This document shows positions 25,912 to 37,365 of a DNA stretch of 64,000 nt, one piece after another. The translations under genes were made by a program, and so were the position numbers. Positions within the stretch are counted from its first letter, which is position 1; every line of letters starts with the position of its first letter. This DNA comes from Flavimobilis soli (lineage in GTDB: Bacteria; Actinomycetota; Actinomycetes; Actinomycetales; Cellulomonadaceae): contig NZ_PDJH01000001.1 in assembly GCF_002564025.1 (NCBI RefSeq), forward strand, positions 2,046,001-2,110,000. Direction: 5' to 3'. The notes under the pieces were generated by a model. It saw only the letters and a list, made by a program, of their open reading frames with translations. It did not search any database and was not told the origin of the DNA.

Positions 25912-26475
25912 CTAGATGACCGGCAGGAGGGTAGCCTCGCGGGCGTCCGCGGAGAGGAACGGCAGGGCGCGGGCGATCGCCTTGTCGATGCGCGAGTCGA
26001 GACCCTCGCCGGTGACCTGGTAGTCGGTGAACTCGGAGTCGTGCCCGTAGATGGTCACGGGCAGGGTGTCGGCCTGGAAGAAGCCGAACAGCGGCCGGAA
26101 CTGGTGCTCGAGGGCGAGCGTGTGCCGCTCCGAGCCGCCGGTCGCGACGAGCAGGACGGGCTTGCCGAGCAGAGCGGACGGCGACAGCAGGTCGACGACG
26201 TGCTTGAACAGCCCCGTGTACGAGCCCTTGTAGATCGGGCTCGCGGCGATGAGCAGGTCGGCGGCCGCGATGGTCTCGAGGGCGGCCGCGACGGGAGAGC
26301 GCGGGTCGCCATACGTGTCGCCGAAGAACGGCACGAGCTCGGCGACGTTCACGGTGCTCGCGGCGACGGGGACGTGCGCGGCGAGGCGCGTGACGATCTC
26401 CTGGCCGAGGGCGGCGGTCTTGGACGGGAAGGACGGGCTGCCGTTGAGGACGACGACGTTCAGGGGTGCGGACAT
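25912..26475 (-). CDS. NADPH-dependent FMN reductase (SsuE/MsuE family)
   Basis: A 187-residue flavodoxin-like reductase that supplies FMNH2 to a flavin monooxygenase. NVVVLNGSPSFPSKTAALG is the FMN phosphate-binding loop, SPIYKGSYTGLFKHVVDLL the dimer/FMN motif, and KPVLLVATGGSERH the third family motif. As the last gene of the sulfonate operon it most likely serves the two-component monooxygenase encoded upstream (29575-30945). Start ATG in front of SAPLNVVVL; the longer frame is not family-like. 31 bases separate it from the permease gene. Confidence 0.88.
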   Translation of the reverse strand: MSAPLNVVVLNGSPSFPSKTAALGQEIVTRLAAHVPVAASTVNVAELVPFFGDTYGDPRSPVAAALETIAAADLLIAASPIYKGSYTGLFKHVVDLLSPSALLGKPVLLVATGGSERHTLALEHQFRPLFGFFQADTLPVTIYGHDSEFTDYQVTGEGLDSRIDKAIARALPFLSADAREATLLPVI

Positions 26476-26506
26476 GGTGGGCTCCAAGCGGGAAGAAGGG
26501 GGAGGG

Positions 26507-27358
26507 TCAGGCTGTGCGCCAGCGGGAGAAGCGGCGCTCGATCGCGAGGAGCACGCCGTTGATCGCGAGCCCCGTGAGGGCGATGACGATGATCCCCGCG
26601 TACATCTCGGGGATCTGGAAGTTGTACTGGGTGTAGGTGATGAGGAACCCGAGCCCGGCCTTCGCACCGATCATCTCGGCGGCGATGAGCACGAGGATCG
26701 ACGCCGAACCGGCCATGCGCACGCCCGTGAAGATCGCGGGGACGGCGGCAGGCAGGACGACGTGCCAGAACAGGCGGACGGGCGTGAGCCCGAGGGACCG
26801 GGCGGACTTCACGAGCAGCGGGTCGACGGTGCGGACGCCGGAGATGGTCGTGAGCAGGATCGGGAACGAGCACGCGTAGGTGACGAGCGCGATCTTGGAC
26901 GTCTCGCCGATGCCGAGGATGAGGATGAACACCGGCAGGAGCGCGAGCGCCGCCGTGTTGCGGAACAGCTCGAGGATCGGCGTGAGCAGCTCGGCGACCG
27001 GCCGGTACCAGCCGATCGCGATGCCGACGGGGATCGAGACGGCGACGGCGATGCCGAAGCCGACGGCGGCGCGGCCCAGGCTCGCCGACACGTGGGTCGC
27101 GAGCGCGCCGTCGGCCGCGAGGTCGCCGAGGGCGACGAGCACGGTCGACAGGGGCGGCAGGAACACGGCGTCGACGAGCCCGACGCGCGGGGCGACCTCC
27201 CACAGGGCGAGGAACGCAAGGATCGCGACGGAGGACCGGGCCGTGCGGACGGCGCCGGTGGCGACACGCCGCCGCAGCGGCTCGCGCACCGCCTCGGCGG
27301 TGAGGACCTGGCGTCGCCCGAGGGTGGGCGGGTCGGCGAAGGCGACGGTGTCAGTCAT
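26507..27358 (-). CDS. ssuC: ABC transporter permease, SsuC-like
   Basis: A 283-residue inner-membrane permease of the taurine/sulfonate/nitrate type. Six or so helices are visible. The cytoplasmic EAA loop is near residues 165-190 ([21 protein letters not shown]) and is followed by [14 protein letters not shown]. It transports an organosulfur compound with the SsuB-like ATPase and the SsuA-like lipoprotein of the operon. Its ATG overlaps the ATPase stop by 8 bases. Substrate is inferred from the linked monooxygenase. Confidence 0.88.
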   Translation of the reverse strand: MTDTVAFADPPTLGRRQVLTAEAVREPLRRRVATGAVRTARSSVAILAFLALWEVAPRVGLVDAVFLPPLSTVLVALGDLAADGALATHVSASLGRAAVGFGIAVAVSIPVGIAIGWYRPVAELLTPILELFRNTAALALLPVFILILGIGETSKIALVTYACSFPILLTTISGVRTVDPLLVKSARSLGLTPVRLFWHVVLPAAVPAIFTGVRMAGSASILVLIAAEMIGAKAGLGFLITYTQYNFQIPEMYAGIIVIALTGLAINGVLLAIERRFSRWRTA

Positions 27359-28268
27359 GGTGGGGCTCCTGCTTATCGGCGGCGTGCAGCCGCGTCCAGA
27401 TCTCGTGGCGCAGCGCGCCGAACTCGGCGGTCGACCGCACGTCCTCGGCCGACTCGACGTCGAGGTCGACGTCGAGAACCGAGTGCAGGCGGCCGGGGCG
27501 GGGCGTCATGATCGCGACGCGCTGGCCGAGGTAGACGGCCTCGTCGATGCCGTGCGTGATGAAGACGACCGTCTTGCCGGTCGCGCGCCAGATGCGCAGC
27601 AGCTCGTCCTGCAGCGTCTCGCGCGTCTGGGCGTCGAGGGCGGCGAACGGCTCGTCCATGAGCAGCACCTCGGGGTCGAAGGCGAGGGACCTCGCGATCG
27701 CGACGCGCTGCTTCATGCCGCCCGAGAGCTCGTGCGGGTAGCGGTCCTCGAAGCCGGTGAGGCCGACGAGGTCGAGGTACTCACGCGCGATCGCGGAGCG
27801 TCGGGCGCGCGGTACGCCCTTCGCGGCGAGGCCGAACTCGACGTTCGACCGGGCGGTGCGCCACGGCAGCAGCGCGTACTGCTGGAAGACGACGCCACGG
27901 TCGAGGCCTGGGCCCGTGATCTCGTGCCCGTCGAGCTGGATGCTGCCCGACGTCGGCGTCGCGAGTCCGCCGAGCAGGTCGAGCAGGGTGGACTTGCCGC
28001 AGCCGGACGGGCCGACGACGGTGAGGAACTCGCCCGCGGCGACGTCGAGCGTGAAGTCGTCGACGGCGACGAAGCGGCGCCGGGCGCCGCGGCGGCCGCG
28101 GCTGCGGTCGCGGACGACGAACTCCTTGTGCACGTTCGCGAGGCGCAGGCGCGGCGGGCGCCCGTCGGACGTGGCGCCGTCGGGCAGGGTGGCGCCGGCC
28201 GGGGCGACGCGGTCGCGGACCGCGGTCGCGCCCGAGGCGCTCGGCAGGGTGGTGGTCGGTGCGGTCAT
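27351..28268 (-). CDS. ssuB: ABC transporter ATP-binding protein, SsuB-like
   Basis: A 305-residue ATPase. Walker A is GPSGCGKST, signature LSGGMKQR, Walker B VLLMDEPF, followed by ITHGIDEA. About 45 extra residues precede the first strand. The basic stretch [14 protein letters not shown] interrupts the usual N-terminal beta sheet. It energises uptake by the permease next door. It starts inside the stop of the MFS gene (4-base overlap) and ends overlapping the permease start, so the operon is tightly coupled. Start was set at [12 protein letters not shown]. Confidence 0.9.
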   Translation of the reverse strand: MTAPTTTLPSASGATAVRDRVAPAGATLPDGATSDGRPPRLRLANVHKEFVVRDRSRGRRGARRRFVAVDDFTLDVAAGEFLTVVGPSGCGKSTLLDLLGGLATPTSGSIQLDGHEITGPGLDRGVVFQQYALLPWRTARSNVEFGLAAKGVPRARRSAIAREYLDLVGLTGFEDRYPHELSGGMKQRVAIARSLAFDPEVLLMDEPFAALDAQTRETLQDELLRIWRATGKTVVFITHGIDEAVYLGQRVAIMTPRPGRLHSVLDVDLDVESAEDVRSTAEFGALRHEIWTRLHAADKQEPHHD

Positions 28269-29578
28269 CGGGAGACCTCCTGGGACAGGTGGGGCTGGGG
28301 GTGGGTGTCGTGCGCGGCGGGCGGCGGGGCGTCCGGACAGTCGTCGGGCCGCGGGTGCGGCACGCAGCGGGGCACGGAGCGCCACATGACGAGCGCGCCG
28401 AGCCCGGCGAGGCCCGCGATCGTGAGGCTCGCGGCGGCGAGGGAGGCGACCGAGACGGCGGACACGGCGAGCGGGCCCGCGAACATCCCGGAGTCGTGCA
28501 TGAGCCGCCACGACGCGAGGAACTCCGCGCGGTAGGCCGGCGGTGCGACGTCGGCGCCGATCGTCATGAGCAACCCGTTGCTCAGGCCGTTGCCGATGCC
28601 GAGGACCGTGACGACGACCCACATGCCGAGCGCCGTCGTCGTGAGGGGGAGGGTGCCGTACGCGACGGCGAGGAAGGCGAGCGACGGGACCGCGACGACG
28701 GCCCGGCCGAAGCGGTCCATCAGGTGCCCGGCCGGTGTCGAGACGAGCACCTCGAGCACGCCTGCGCAGCCGAAGATCAGGGAGATCTGTGCCGCGTCGA
28801 GCCCGATGTGCTCGCCCCACAGCGGCACGACGACGTCACGTGAGGCGCGCGTCGCGCCCAGCAGGAGCGTCCCGAGCCCGAGGGACAGGAACAGCCGACG
28901 GTGCGCGACGGCGACGCCCACGAGCGTCGCGCGTCCCCCTCCCGGGATGCTGCGGACGGGAGCGCCCCGCTCGCGGCGCGGACCGTCGTCGGGCAGGCGT
29001 GACATGAGCCAGCCCGAGACGAGGATCGCGACGAGCTGCACGGCGAAGCCGCCGCGCGTGCCCGTCCGCGAGATGACGGCGGCGCCGACGAACGGGCCGA
29101 CGAGCGCGCCGACGCGCCACATCGTCGCGAACACCGACATCGCGCGGGCGCGGATGACGACCGGGACGGCGTCGGCGAGGTACCGCTGCCGGGCGAGCGT
29201 CCACACGGACATCGCGCAGCCCGACACGAGCACGCCCGCCGCCAGGAGCCAGACCGTCGGCGCGAGGAGCGCGAGCAGCACCCCGAGCGCGCCGGCGACC
29301 GAGCCGCCGACGATCGCGACGCGCTCGCCGTAGCGGGCGACGATCCGCCCGGCCGGGAGGTCCCCCACCAGCAGCCCCGCACCCGTCGACGCCGCGACGA
29401 ACGCGGCGACCGTCGTCGACGCGCCGAGCTCGGTCGCGGACAGGGCGACGACCGGCAGGGCCGCGCCCTGCCCGATCCCGAAGACGACGGCCGGGGCGTA
29501 CACCGGCACGACGAGCGAGCGCAGCGTCGCCGGCGCGCGCGTCGTCCCGGTGCCGGCTGCCGGTGGGGGGACGGTCAC
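28265..29578 (-). CDS. MFS transporter within the sulfonate operon
   Basis: A 437-residue protein with about 12 helices, major-facilitator fold of the drug/metabolite exporter type ([17 protein letters not shown] after helix 2, [17 protein letters not shown] in helix 5). Its GTG start shares four bases with the monooxygenase stop and its end shares four with the ATPase start. It is thus an integral part of the operon, although such operons usually lack an MFS carrier. It could export a desulfonated product such as an aldehyde or acid, or excess sulfite; this is inference from position only. Confidence 0.8.
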   Translation of the reverse strand: MTVPPPAAGTGTTRAPATLRSLVVPVYAPAVVFGIGQGAALPVVALSATELGASTTVAAFVAASTGAGLLVGDLPAGRIVARYGERVAIVGGSVAGALGVLLALLAPTVWLLAAGVLVSGCAMSVWTLARQRYLADAVPVVIRARAMSVFATMWRVGALVGPFVGAAVISRTGTRGGFAVQLVAILVSGWLMSRLPDDGPRRERGAPVRSIPGGGRATLVGVAVAHRRLFLSLGLGTLLLGATRASRDVVVPLWGEHIGLDAAQISLIFGCAGVLEVLVSTPAGHLMDRFGRAVVAVPSLAFLAVAYGTLPLTTTALGMWVVVTVLGIGNGLSNGLLMTIGADVAPPAYRAEFLASWRLMHDSGMFAGPLAVSAVSVASLAAASLTIAGLAGLGALVMWRSVPRCVPHPRPDDCPDAPPPAAHDTHPQPHLSQEVSR

Positions 29579-30945
29579 GCGATCGCCTCGGCGAGCGAGC
29601 CGGCGAGCGTGCCCGCGTACTGGTTGGCCGGACGCTCGAGGCCGAGGTTCTCGCGCAGCGTGCGGCCCTCGTACTCGGTGCGGAACAGGCCGCGCTGCTG
29701 CAGGATCGGCACGACGTGGTCGACGAACGCCTCGAAGCCGCCCGGGTGGAACGGCGGCATGACGTTGAAGCCGTCCGCCGCGCCGCGCGTGAACCACTCC
29801 TCGATCGAGTCCGCGATCTGGTCCGGCGTGCCCGTCAGGACGCGGTGGCCGCGGGCGCCAGCGAGGCGGTGCAGCAGGCCGCGCAGCGTCGGACGCTCAC
29901 GCTCGACGATGCCTGCGACGACCTGGAAGCGCGAGCGGTTGTTGTCGGTGACGTCACCCGCGCCCGCGAACAGCTCGAGCGGCACGGGCCGGTCGAGGTC
30001 GTCCTCGCCGAGCGTCACGCCCACGAGCGCGGACAGCTGGCGCAGCCCGTACGCGGGCACGGTCAGCTCGTTGAGCTCCTGCTCGAGGTCGTGCGCCTCG
30101 GCGGCCGTCGACCCGATGAACGGACTCAGGCCCGGGAGGATGACGACGTCGTCCGGACGACGGCCCGCAGAGATCGCCCCCGACTTGATGTCGGCGTAGA
30201 ACGCCTGGGCGTCCTCGATGCGCTGGTGCGCGGTGAAGATCGCCTCGGCCCACCGGGCCGCGAACGCGCGCCCCTCGTTCGAGGAGCCGGCCTGCACGAG
30301 CACCGGGTAGCCCTGCGGCGGGCGCGGCGCGCTGAACGCGCCGCCGACCGACAGGTGCGAGCCGGCGAAGTCCGCGCGGTGGATCTTCGCCGGGTCGGCG
30401 TACCGGCCCGAGGCGCGGTCGGCGATGATCGCGTCGTCCTCCCACGAGTCCCACAGGCGGGTCGCCGCCTGCAGGAACTCCTCCGCGCGGGCGTACCGCT
30501 GCGCGGGGTCCGGGAACGGCTCGCTGCCGAAGTTCTCGGCGGCCGCGGCGCTCGCGGTCGTGACGATGTTCCAGCCGGCGCGGCCGCCGGAGAGGTGGTC
30601 GAGCGACGCGAACAGGCGAGCGAGGTTGTAGGGCTCGTAGTACGTCGTCGACGCCGTCGCGATGAGCCCGATGCGCTCGGTCACGGCCGCGATCGACGCG
30701 AGCGTCGTGATCGGCTCGAGGTGGCCCGCCGGTCCGTGCTCGACCTGCGGGGTGAGCGCGGGGATGTCAGCGAAGAAGACGGCGTCGAGCTTCGCCGCCT
30801 CGGCGCGCTGCGCGAGGTCCTGGAAGTGCTTCGCCGTGTAGATGTTCTCGACGGGCGAGCCGGGGTGGCGCCACGAGGCCTCGTGGTGGCCGGTCGCGGT
30901 GATGAAGAGGTTGAGGTGGAGCTGGCGGTCGGGTCGCGCGGACAT
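29575..30945 (-). CDS. LLM-class flavin-dependent monooxygenase, NtaA/SnaA/DszA family
   Basis: A 456-residue FMNH2-dependent monooxygenase with the bacterial-luciferase barrel. The NtaA/SnaA/DszA subfamily is shown by LHLNLFITATGHHEASWRHP, AKLDAVFFADIPAL, RAGWNIVTTASAAAAENFG and RADFAGSHLSVGGAF. It probably splits C-S (or C-N) bonds in a compound imported by the ABC system, releasing sulfite; the exact substrate cannot be read from sequence. AGGAGG lies five bases before the ATG. The FMN reductase at the operon end is its likely partner. The MFS gene starts within its stop. Confidence 0.88.
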   Translation of the reverse strand: MSARPDRQLHLNLFITATGHHEASWRHPGSPVENIYTAKHFQDLAQRAEAAKLDAVFFADIPALTPQVEHGPAGHLEPITTLASIAAVTERIGLIATASTTYYEPYNLARLFASLDHLSGGRAGWNIVTTASAAAAENFGSEPFPDPAQRYARAEEFLQAATRLWDSWEDDAIIADRASGRYADPAKIHRADFAGSHLSVGGAFSAPRPPQGYPVLVQAGSSNEGRAFAARWAEAIFTAHQRIEDAQAFYADIKSGAISAGRRPDDVVILPGLSPFIGSTAAEAHDLEQELNELTVPAYGLRQLSALVGVTLGEDDLDRPVPLELFAGAGDVTDNNRSRFQVVAGIVERERPTLRGLLHRLAGARGHRVLTGTPDQIADSIEEWFTRGAADGFNVMPPFHPGGFEAFVDHVVPILQQRGLFRTEYEGRTLRENLGLERPANQYAGTLAGSLAEAIA

Positions 30946-31004
30946 GGTTCCTCCTGGGTGCGGTGGTCTTCGGTGCTGGGGTGCTGGGGTGCTGAGGTGC
31001 GGCG

Positions 31005-32078
31005 TCAGTCGACGGGCTTGCCGTCGGGGCCTGCGTCGGGGGCGTACGTGCCGTTCGCGTACGGGTTGAGGTCGTTCGTGACGACGTCGGCCGTGGTGAT
31101 CCCGGGCTCGATCTGGCCGTCCTCGACGAGCCAGTCGATCCACAGGTTGATCTCGTCGTCGGCCACGACGCCGCCGGCGCCCGCGACCGAGCTGGACTTG
31201 TAGAACGCGACGAGGTCGGTGTTCTCGCCGCGGCCACGCTCCGTGATGATCGAGGTGTAGCGCTCGCGGACCTCCTCGGGCGGGGTCACCTGGGCCCAGC
31301 GGATCGCGCGGGCGGTGCCCTGGACGAAGTCCGCGGCGGCGTCGGGGTTCTTCTCGATGAGCGACGTCGGCAGGACGTAGCTGCCGTAGGACAGCTCGCC
31401 GAACAGGTCGACCTCGGAGAACAGCTTGCGGATGCCGCCGCGCTCGAGCGCGAGGTCCTGGAGCGGGCCGCTGAGCCCTGCGGCGTCGACCTGTCCCTCG
31501 CGGAGCGTCTGCTCGGCGTTCACGGGTGGGACGACGGTCAGCTCGACCTGGGCGATCTCCTCGGGCGTGAGGCCCTCCTGCTTGAGCCAGCTCCGGTCGA
31601 CGGCCTCGGCCTGAGCGCCGAGCGTGTTGACGGCGATCTTCTTGCCGATGAGGTCGCGGGCGGTCGTGATGGGGCTGTCCTCGAGGACGTAGACGCCGCC
31701 GTTGGTGAGGCTGTCGGAGCCGTACGAGGCGAGGACGGCCTTGATGGGCGCTCCCGAGTCGACGAGCTTGATGATCGCGCCGTTGAACGCGTTCCCGATG
31801 TCGGCCTGCCCGGTCGCGACGGCCTGGATCGACGCGGGGCCACCGGTGACGTCGCCGATCCACTCGAGGCTGACCTTCTCGAAGTAGCCGAGGTCCTCGG
31901 CGAGCTCGGGGAAGGTCACCTGGCCGACGGATCCCTGGTAGCGCAGGACGGTCGTGCCGTCGGCTGCGCCGGCGTCGGCCTGGGCGGTGCCGCACGCGGC
32001 GAGCGCGGCGGGCAGGGCGAGCAGGGCGGCGAGCGCGGCGGCGGCGCGGCGGCGGGGGCGTGCGGTGGTAGCGGTCAT
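31005..32078 (-). CDS. ssuA: substrate-binding lipoprotein of an ABC transporter, SsuA-like
   Basis: A 357-residue lipoprotein. The signal ends in the lipobox LAAC near residue 29. The NMT1/ThiY-like fold follows (VGQVTFPELAEDLGYFEK, GPASIQAVATGQADIGNAF, LIGKKIAVNT). It captures a sulfonate or related organosulfur compound outside the membrane for the SsuC/SsuB permease. It is the first gene of a six-gene minus-strand operon (binding protein, monooxygenase, MFS, ATPase, permease, FMN reductase). GGAG lies five bases before the ATG. No dedicated regulator gene is in the operon. Confidence 0.88.
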   Translation of the reverse strand: MTATTARPRRRAAAALAALLALPAALAACGTAQADAGAADGTTVLRYQGSVGQVTFPELAEDLGYFEKVSLEWIGDVTGGPASIQAVATGQADIGNAFNGAIIKLVDSGAPIKAVLASYGSDSLTNGGVYVLEDSPITTARDLIGKKIAVNTLGAQAEAVDRSWLKQEGLTPEEIAQVELTVVPPVNAEQTLREGQVDAAGLSGPLQDLALERGGIRKLFSEVDLFGELSYGSYVLPTSLIEKNPDAAADFVQGTARAIRWAQVTPPEEVRERYTSIITERGRGENTDLVAFYKSSSVAGAGGVVADDEINLWIDWLVEDGQIEPGITTADVVTNDLNPYANGTYAPDAGPDGKPVD

Positions 32079-33917
<1,839 letters not shown>

Positions 33918-33930
33918 CCCGACACGACCT

Positions 33931-34025
33931 CCTCGCGCGGCACGCCGCGCGAGGCCGCGTCGCACCCCTCACCCGGGACGACGGCGCACCAGCGGGCGGG
34001 CTCCTCATGAGGGAGCCCGCCCGCT
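33931..34025 (+). terminator. tandem hairpins after gdhA
   Basis: The first hairpin is CCTCGCGCGG, loop CACG, and complement (33931-33954). The second is a perfect 14-bp stem, AGCGGGCGGGCTCC (33991-34004) with 34012-34025. Both lie between gdhA and the GH6 gene and should end gdhA transcription. Confidence 0.75.
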
Positions 34026-34081
34026 GTCGTTCCGGCGCTCGTCACCCGTCCTGCGCGGCGGATCCGCGCTACGTTCGTGCC

Positions 34082-35170
34082 ATGCTCCGCACCGCCGCAC
34101 GCCGCCGTCGCGCCACCGCCGCTCTCGCCCTGGTCGTCGTCCTCGCCGTGCCGCCGGCGACGGCCGCCGCCGGCGGCGGCGCCACGACCCTCGGACCCGC
34201 GAGCACCATCTCCCTCTCGCGTGCGAGCGCCGCGCTGCCCGACGCCGCGACCTCCCCGACCGCGGCTGCGTCCGTCGCGAGCGGGCTCGCGACCGCGACC
34301 ACGACGCGCAGGCTCTACGTCGACAAGGACACGCAGGCCGAGGCTGCCCGCAAGGCGGCGGCCAAGGCCGGCAGGAAGAGCGTCGCGAAGAAGCTCAAGG
34401 TCATCTCCAGCACCGCCCAGGCGAGGTGGTTCGGAACCTGGAACGCGACGTCGACCGTCCGCAAGGATGTGCGGACCTACGTCCGCAAGGCCACGAAGGC
34501 CAAGGCGGTCCCGCAGCTCGTCCTGTACGCGATCCCCGGCCGCGATTGCGGCGGCCACTCGTCCGGCGGCTTCACGGCCTCGACCTACAAGAGGTGGGTC
34601 CGGGAAGTGGCTGCGGGGCTTCGCGGCAGCAAGGCGATCGTCGTCCTCGAGCCGGACGCGCTCGGGCTCGACTGCGGCGGCGCCCAGCGCGCGAAGCTGC
34701 TCACGTACGCCGTCGGCAAGCTCTCCGCCGCAGGCGCGCTCGTCTACATCGACGCAGGGCACTCGAGCTGGCGCACACCCGCCGACATGGCGAAGCGCCT
34801 CAAGGCCGCCGGCGTCGCGAAGGCGCGGGGCTTCGCGACGAACGTCTCCAACTTCCGCTCCACGAAGGACGAGCGCGCGTACGCCGAGAAGGTGTCCAGG
34901 GCACTCGGCAAGCGCGGGGTCAAGGCGAAGAGCCGCCACTACGTGATCGACACGTCCCGCAACGGCCGCGCGACGGCGGGCGCCGAGTGGTGCAACCCGC
35001 CCGGCCAGGGACTCGGCGCCAAGCCGCGCTGGGTCGGAGGGAAGAGGCTCGACGCCTTCCTCTGGGTCAAGCGCCCGGGCGAGAGCGACGGGAGCTGCAA
35101 CGGCGGCCCCTCGGCGGGCACCTGGTGGACCGAGTACGCGCTCGGTCTCGTCGACCGGAGAGCCCGATGA
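34082..35170 (+). CDS. secreted glycoside hydrolase family 6 protein (endoglucanase-like)
   Basis: A 362-residue protein with an Arg-rich start and a hydrophobic stretch ending near VPPATAAAGG: a signal peptide. An Ala/Ser/Thr linker precedes the catalytic part. GH6 motifs are WFGTWN, LVLYAIPGRDCGGHSSGGF (catalytic acid Asp), IVVLEPDALGLDCGG, FATNVSNF, VIDTSRNG, CNPPGQGLG, and LWVKRPGESDGSC. GH6 enzymes cut beta-1,4-glucans by inversion. A Lys/Ala-rich region (residues 80-110) precedes the domain. No carbohydrate-binding module is attached, unlike most cellulases. Its stop overlaps the RNB ribonuclease start (ATGA), an odd coupling of exported and cytosolic enzymes. Confidence 0.87.
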   Translation: MLRTAARRRRATAALALVVVLAVPPATAAAGGGATTLGPASTISLSRASAALPDAATSPTAAASVASGLATATTTRRLYVDKDTQAEAARKAAAKAGRKSVAKKLKVISSTAQARWFGTWNATSTVRKDVRTYVRKATKAKAVPQLVLYAIPGRDCGGHSSGGFTASTYKRWVREVAAGLRGSKAIVVLEPDALGLDCGGAQRAKLLTYAVGKLSAAGALVYIDAGHSSWRTPADMAKRLKAAGVAKARGFATNVSNFRSTKDERAYAEKVSRALGKRGVKAKSRHYVIDTSRNGRATAGAEWCNPPGQGLGAKPRWVGGKRLDAFLWVKRPGESDGSCNGGPSAGTWWTEYALGLVDRRAR

Positions 35171-36675
35171 CCCGGCACACGATGCGCCTCGAGCCGCAGC
35201 CGTCGCCGTCGCTCGCGGACCGGTTCGAGGCGCTGCGCACGGAGCTCGGCCTCGAGGAGCAGTTCCCTGCGGACGCGCTCGCCGAGGCCGAGGCTGCCGC
35301 AGAGCGCGTGGTCGCAGAGCTCGCGTCCCCGCCCGCTGATGTGCTCGACGCCCGTGATGTCGAGCTCGTGACGATCGACCCGCCCGGGTCGATGGACCTC
35401 GACCAGGCGGTCCACATCGAGCGCACGGACGGCGGCTTCCGCGTGCGGTACGCGATCGCGGACGTCGCGCAGGCCGTCGCGCCGGGGGGCGCGCTCGACC
35501 GCGTGACGCGCGAGCGCGGCACCACGGTCTACGGGCCGGCGACCCGCATCCCGCTGCACCCTCCCGTGCTGAGCGAGGGCGTGCTCAGCCTCCTGCCCGA
35601 CGTCGACCGGTTCGCCTACCTGTGGGACGTCCTGCTCGACGCCCGCGGCGAGCAGGTCGACGCGCAGGTGCGCCGCGCCGTCGTACGTTCGCGCGCACGG
35701 CTCTCCTACGCGCAGGCGCAGGCCGCGTTCGACGACGGCAGCGCGTCCGACGTGCTGCTCCTCCTGCGGGAGGTCGGGACCCTGCGGCTCGAACGGGAGC
35801 GGGAGCGCGGCGGAGTCTCGCTCGACGTCCCGGAGCAGCAGGCGGTGGTCGACGGCGTGGACGTGCACCTCGAGTTCCGCGAGGTCCTTCCGGTCGAGGC
35901 GTGGAACGCGCAGATCTCCCTGCTGACGGGCATGGCGGCGGCGCGGATCATGGTCGGTGCGGGCGTGGGGATCCTCCGGACGCTTCCGCCCGCGGACCCG
36001 CGCGACCTCGCGCGTCTGCGTCGGGCGGCTGCGGCGCTCGGGATCGAGTGGCCCGAGGCGCTCGCCTACGCGGACCTGCTGGACCAGCTCGACGCTCGGA
36101 CGCCCGCGCACGCGGCGTTCATGAACGAGGCGACGTCGCTGTTCCGCGGTGCCGACTACCTCGTGCTGGACGGCGACGCCGGGCAACCGCTGCCTGCCGA
36201 GCCGTCGGAGTCGCAGCACGCGGCGATCGCGGCGCACTACGCGCACGTGACGGCGCCGTTGCGGCGGCTCGTCGACCGGTACGGGCTCGCGGCGTGCGCG
36301 GCGGTGTGCGCCGGCGAGCCGGTGCCCGCGTGGGTGCGCGAGGGGCTCGTCGGTCTGCCGCAGATCATGTCGTCGACGGCTCAGCGTGCGGCGGCGTTCG
36401 AGCGCGGGTGCGTGGACGCGGTCGAGGCGGCGGTGCTGAGCGGTCGTGAGGGCGAGGTGTTCGACGGCGTCGTCGTCGACACGAACGGCAGTCGCGGCCG
36501 CGGCACGGTGATCATCGCGGAGCCTGCGGTGCGGGCGAAGGTCTCGTCGCCTGAGGCGGAGATCGAGCTGGGGGCTCGGGTACGGGTGCGCCTCGTGTCC
36601 GTCGACGTGGCGGCGGGCAAGGTTGCGTTCGAGCTTGCCGAGGCGGGCGACGGGGCGCCTAGCCGAGGGCGATGA
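35167..36675 (+). CDS. RNB-domain ribonuclease (RNase II/R family)
   Basis: A 502-residue 3'-5' exoribonuclease candidate. The RNB domain has the acidic metal site in TIDPPGSMDLDQAVHIE and the typical VRYAIADVAQAV, YGPATRIPLHPPVLSEG and AHYAHVTAPLRRLVDRYG motifs. The C-terminal 75 residues form an S1-like beta barrel (GRGTVIIAEPAVRAKV). There are no cold-shock domains at the N-terminus, as usual for this short actinobacterial group. It starts within the GH6 stop. It ends convergently and overlaps the acetyltransferase gene by 17 bases. Confidence 0.88.
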   Translation: MTRHTMRLEPQPSPSLADRFEALRTELGLEEQFPADALAEAEAAAERVVAELASPPADVLDARDVELVTIDPPGSMDLDQAVHIERTDGGFRVRYAIADVAQAVAPGGALDRVTRERGTTVYGPATRIPLHPPVLSEGVLSLLPDVDRFAYLWDVLLDARGEQVDAQVRRAVVRSRARLSYAQAQAAFDDGSASDVLLLLREVGTLRLERERERGGVSLDVPEQQAVVDGVDVHLEFREVLPVEAWNAQISLLTGMAAARIMVGAGVGILRTLPPADPRDLARLRRAAAALGIEWPEALAYADLLDQLDARTPAHAAFMNEATSLFRGADYLVLDGDAGQPLPAEPSESQHAAIAAHYAHVTAPLRRLVDRYGLAACAAVCAGEPVPAWVREGLVGLPQIMSSTAQRAAAFERGCVDAVEAAVLSGREGEVFDGVVVDTNGSRGRGTVIIAEPAVRAKVSSPEAEIELGARVRVRLVSVDVAAGKVAFELAEAGDGAPSRGR

Positions 36676-37246
36676 GCCCGTCCAACGTCTCGGGGCGCAG
36701 GCGACGGTCGCTGAAGACGAGCCGTTCGACGTCGGGCACTTCGAGCGTGCGGTCGCGCGGCACACCGCGCCACACCTGCGTGAGGCCGACGTGGTCGAGC
36801 ACCCGCGCCGAGGCGGGGTTGGTCGACAGGACGCGTGCCGTCACCGGTGCGTCCGGCTCGGCGCGGCGGGCGTGCACGATGCCCGCGCGCGCGACCTCGG
36901 TCGCGAGGCCCTTGCCCCATGCCTCGGATGCGAGCCGGTAGCCGAGGTTCCAGCAGCCGGCGCTCGACCACGTGACACCGCCGACGCCGATCACCGGCCC
37001 GTCAGGGCCGTCGTCGGCGAGGCGCATCGACCACGTGCCGCAGCCGTACTCCGCGAGGCTGGTGAGCGACCGCTCGATCATGGCGAGCGTCTGCTCGACG
37101 TCCGTGTGCCGGCCGCTCGGCAGGTGCTGCCACGTGCGCGCGTCCGCGAAGATCGCGTGCACCGCGTCCGCGTCCGCGTGCGTGAGCGGGGTGAGCAGGA
37201 GCCGAGCGGAACGGAGTGCGGGCGCCGGGGCGAGCGTGTCGATCAT
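36659..37246 (-). CDS. GNAT-family N-acetyltransferase, RimJ-like
   Basis: 195 residues of the RimJ/RimL GNAT group. RSARLLLTPLTHADADAVHAI opens the fold. NLGYRLASEAWGKGLATEVAR is the acetyl-CoA loop (R/Q-xx-GxG/A), and VLSTNPASARVLDHVGLTQV is the final motif. It acetylates a protein N-terminus or small amine; substrate unknown. The start was put at MIDTLAPAPALRS. The gene overlaps the RNB gene 3' end in a convergent layout. Confidence 0.85.
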   Translation of the reverse strand: MIDTLAPAPALRSARLLLTPLTHADADAVHAIFADARTWQHLPSGRHTDVEQTLAMIERSLTSLAEYGCGTWSMRLADDGPDGPVIGVGGVTWSSAGCWNLGYRLASEAWGKGLATEVARAGIVHARRAEPDAPVTARVLSTNPASARVLDHVGLTQVWRGVPRDRTLEVPDVERLVFSDRRLRPETLDGLIALG

Positions 37247-37365
37247 GACCGCGACGTTATCGGCGGGGTCTGACACCGGCTCCCGGGCGGCGGAGCTGCG
37301 CGGCGCGTGGTCTACCGGTGCCACCGAGCTGGCCGTTCGTCCGTGCCGGGCCTGACCTGAGGGGC

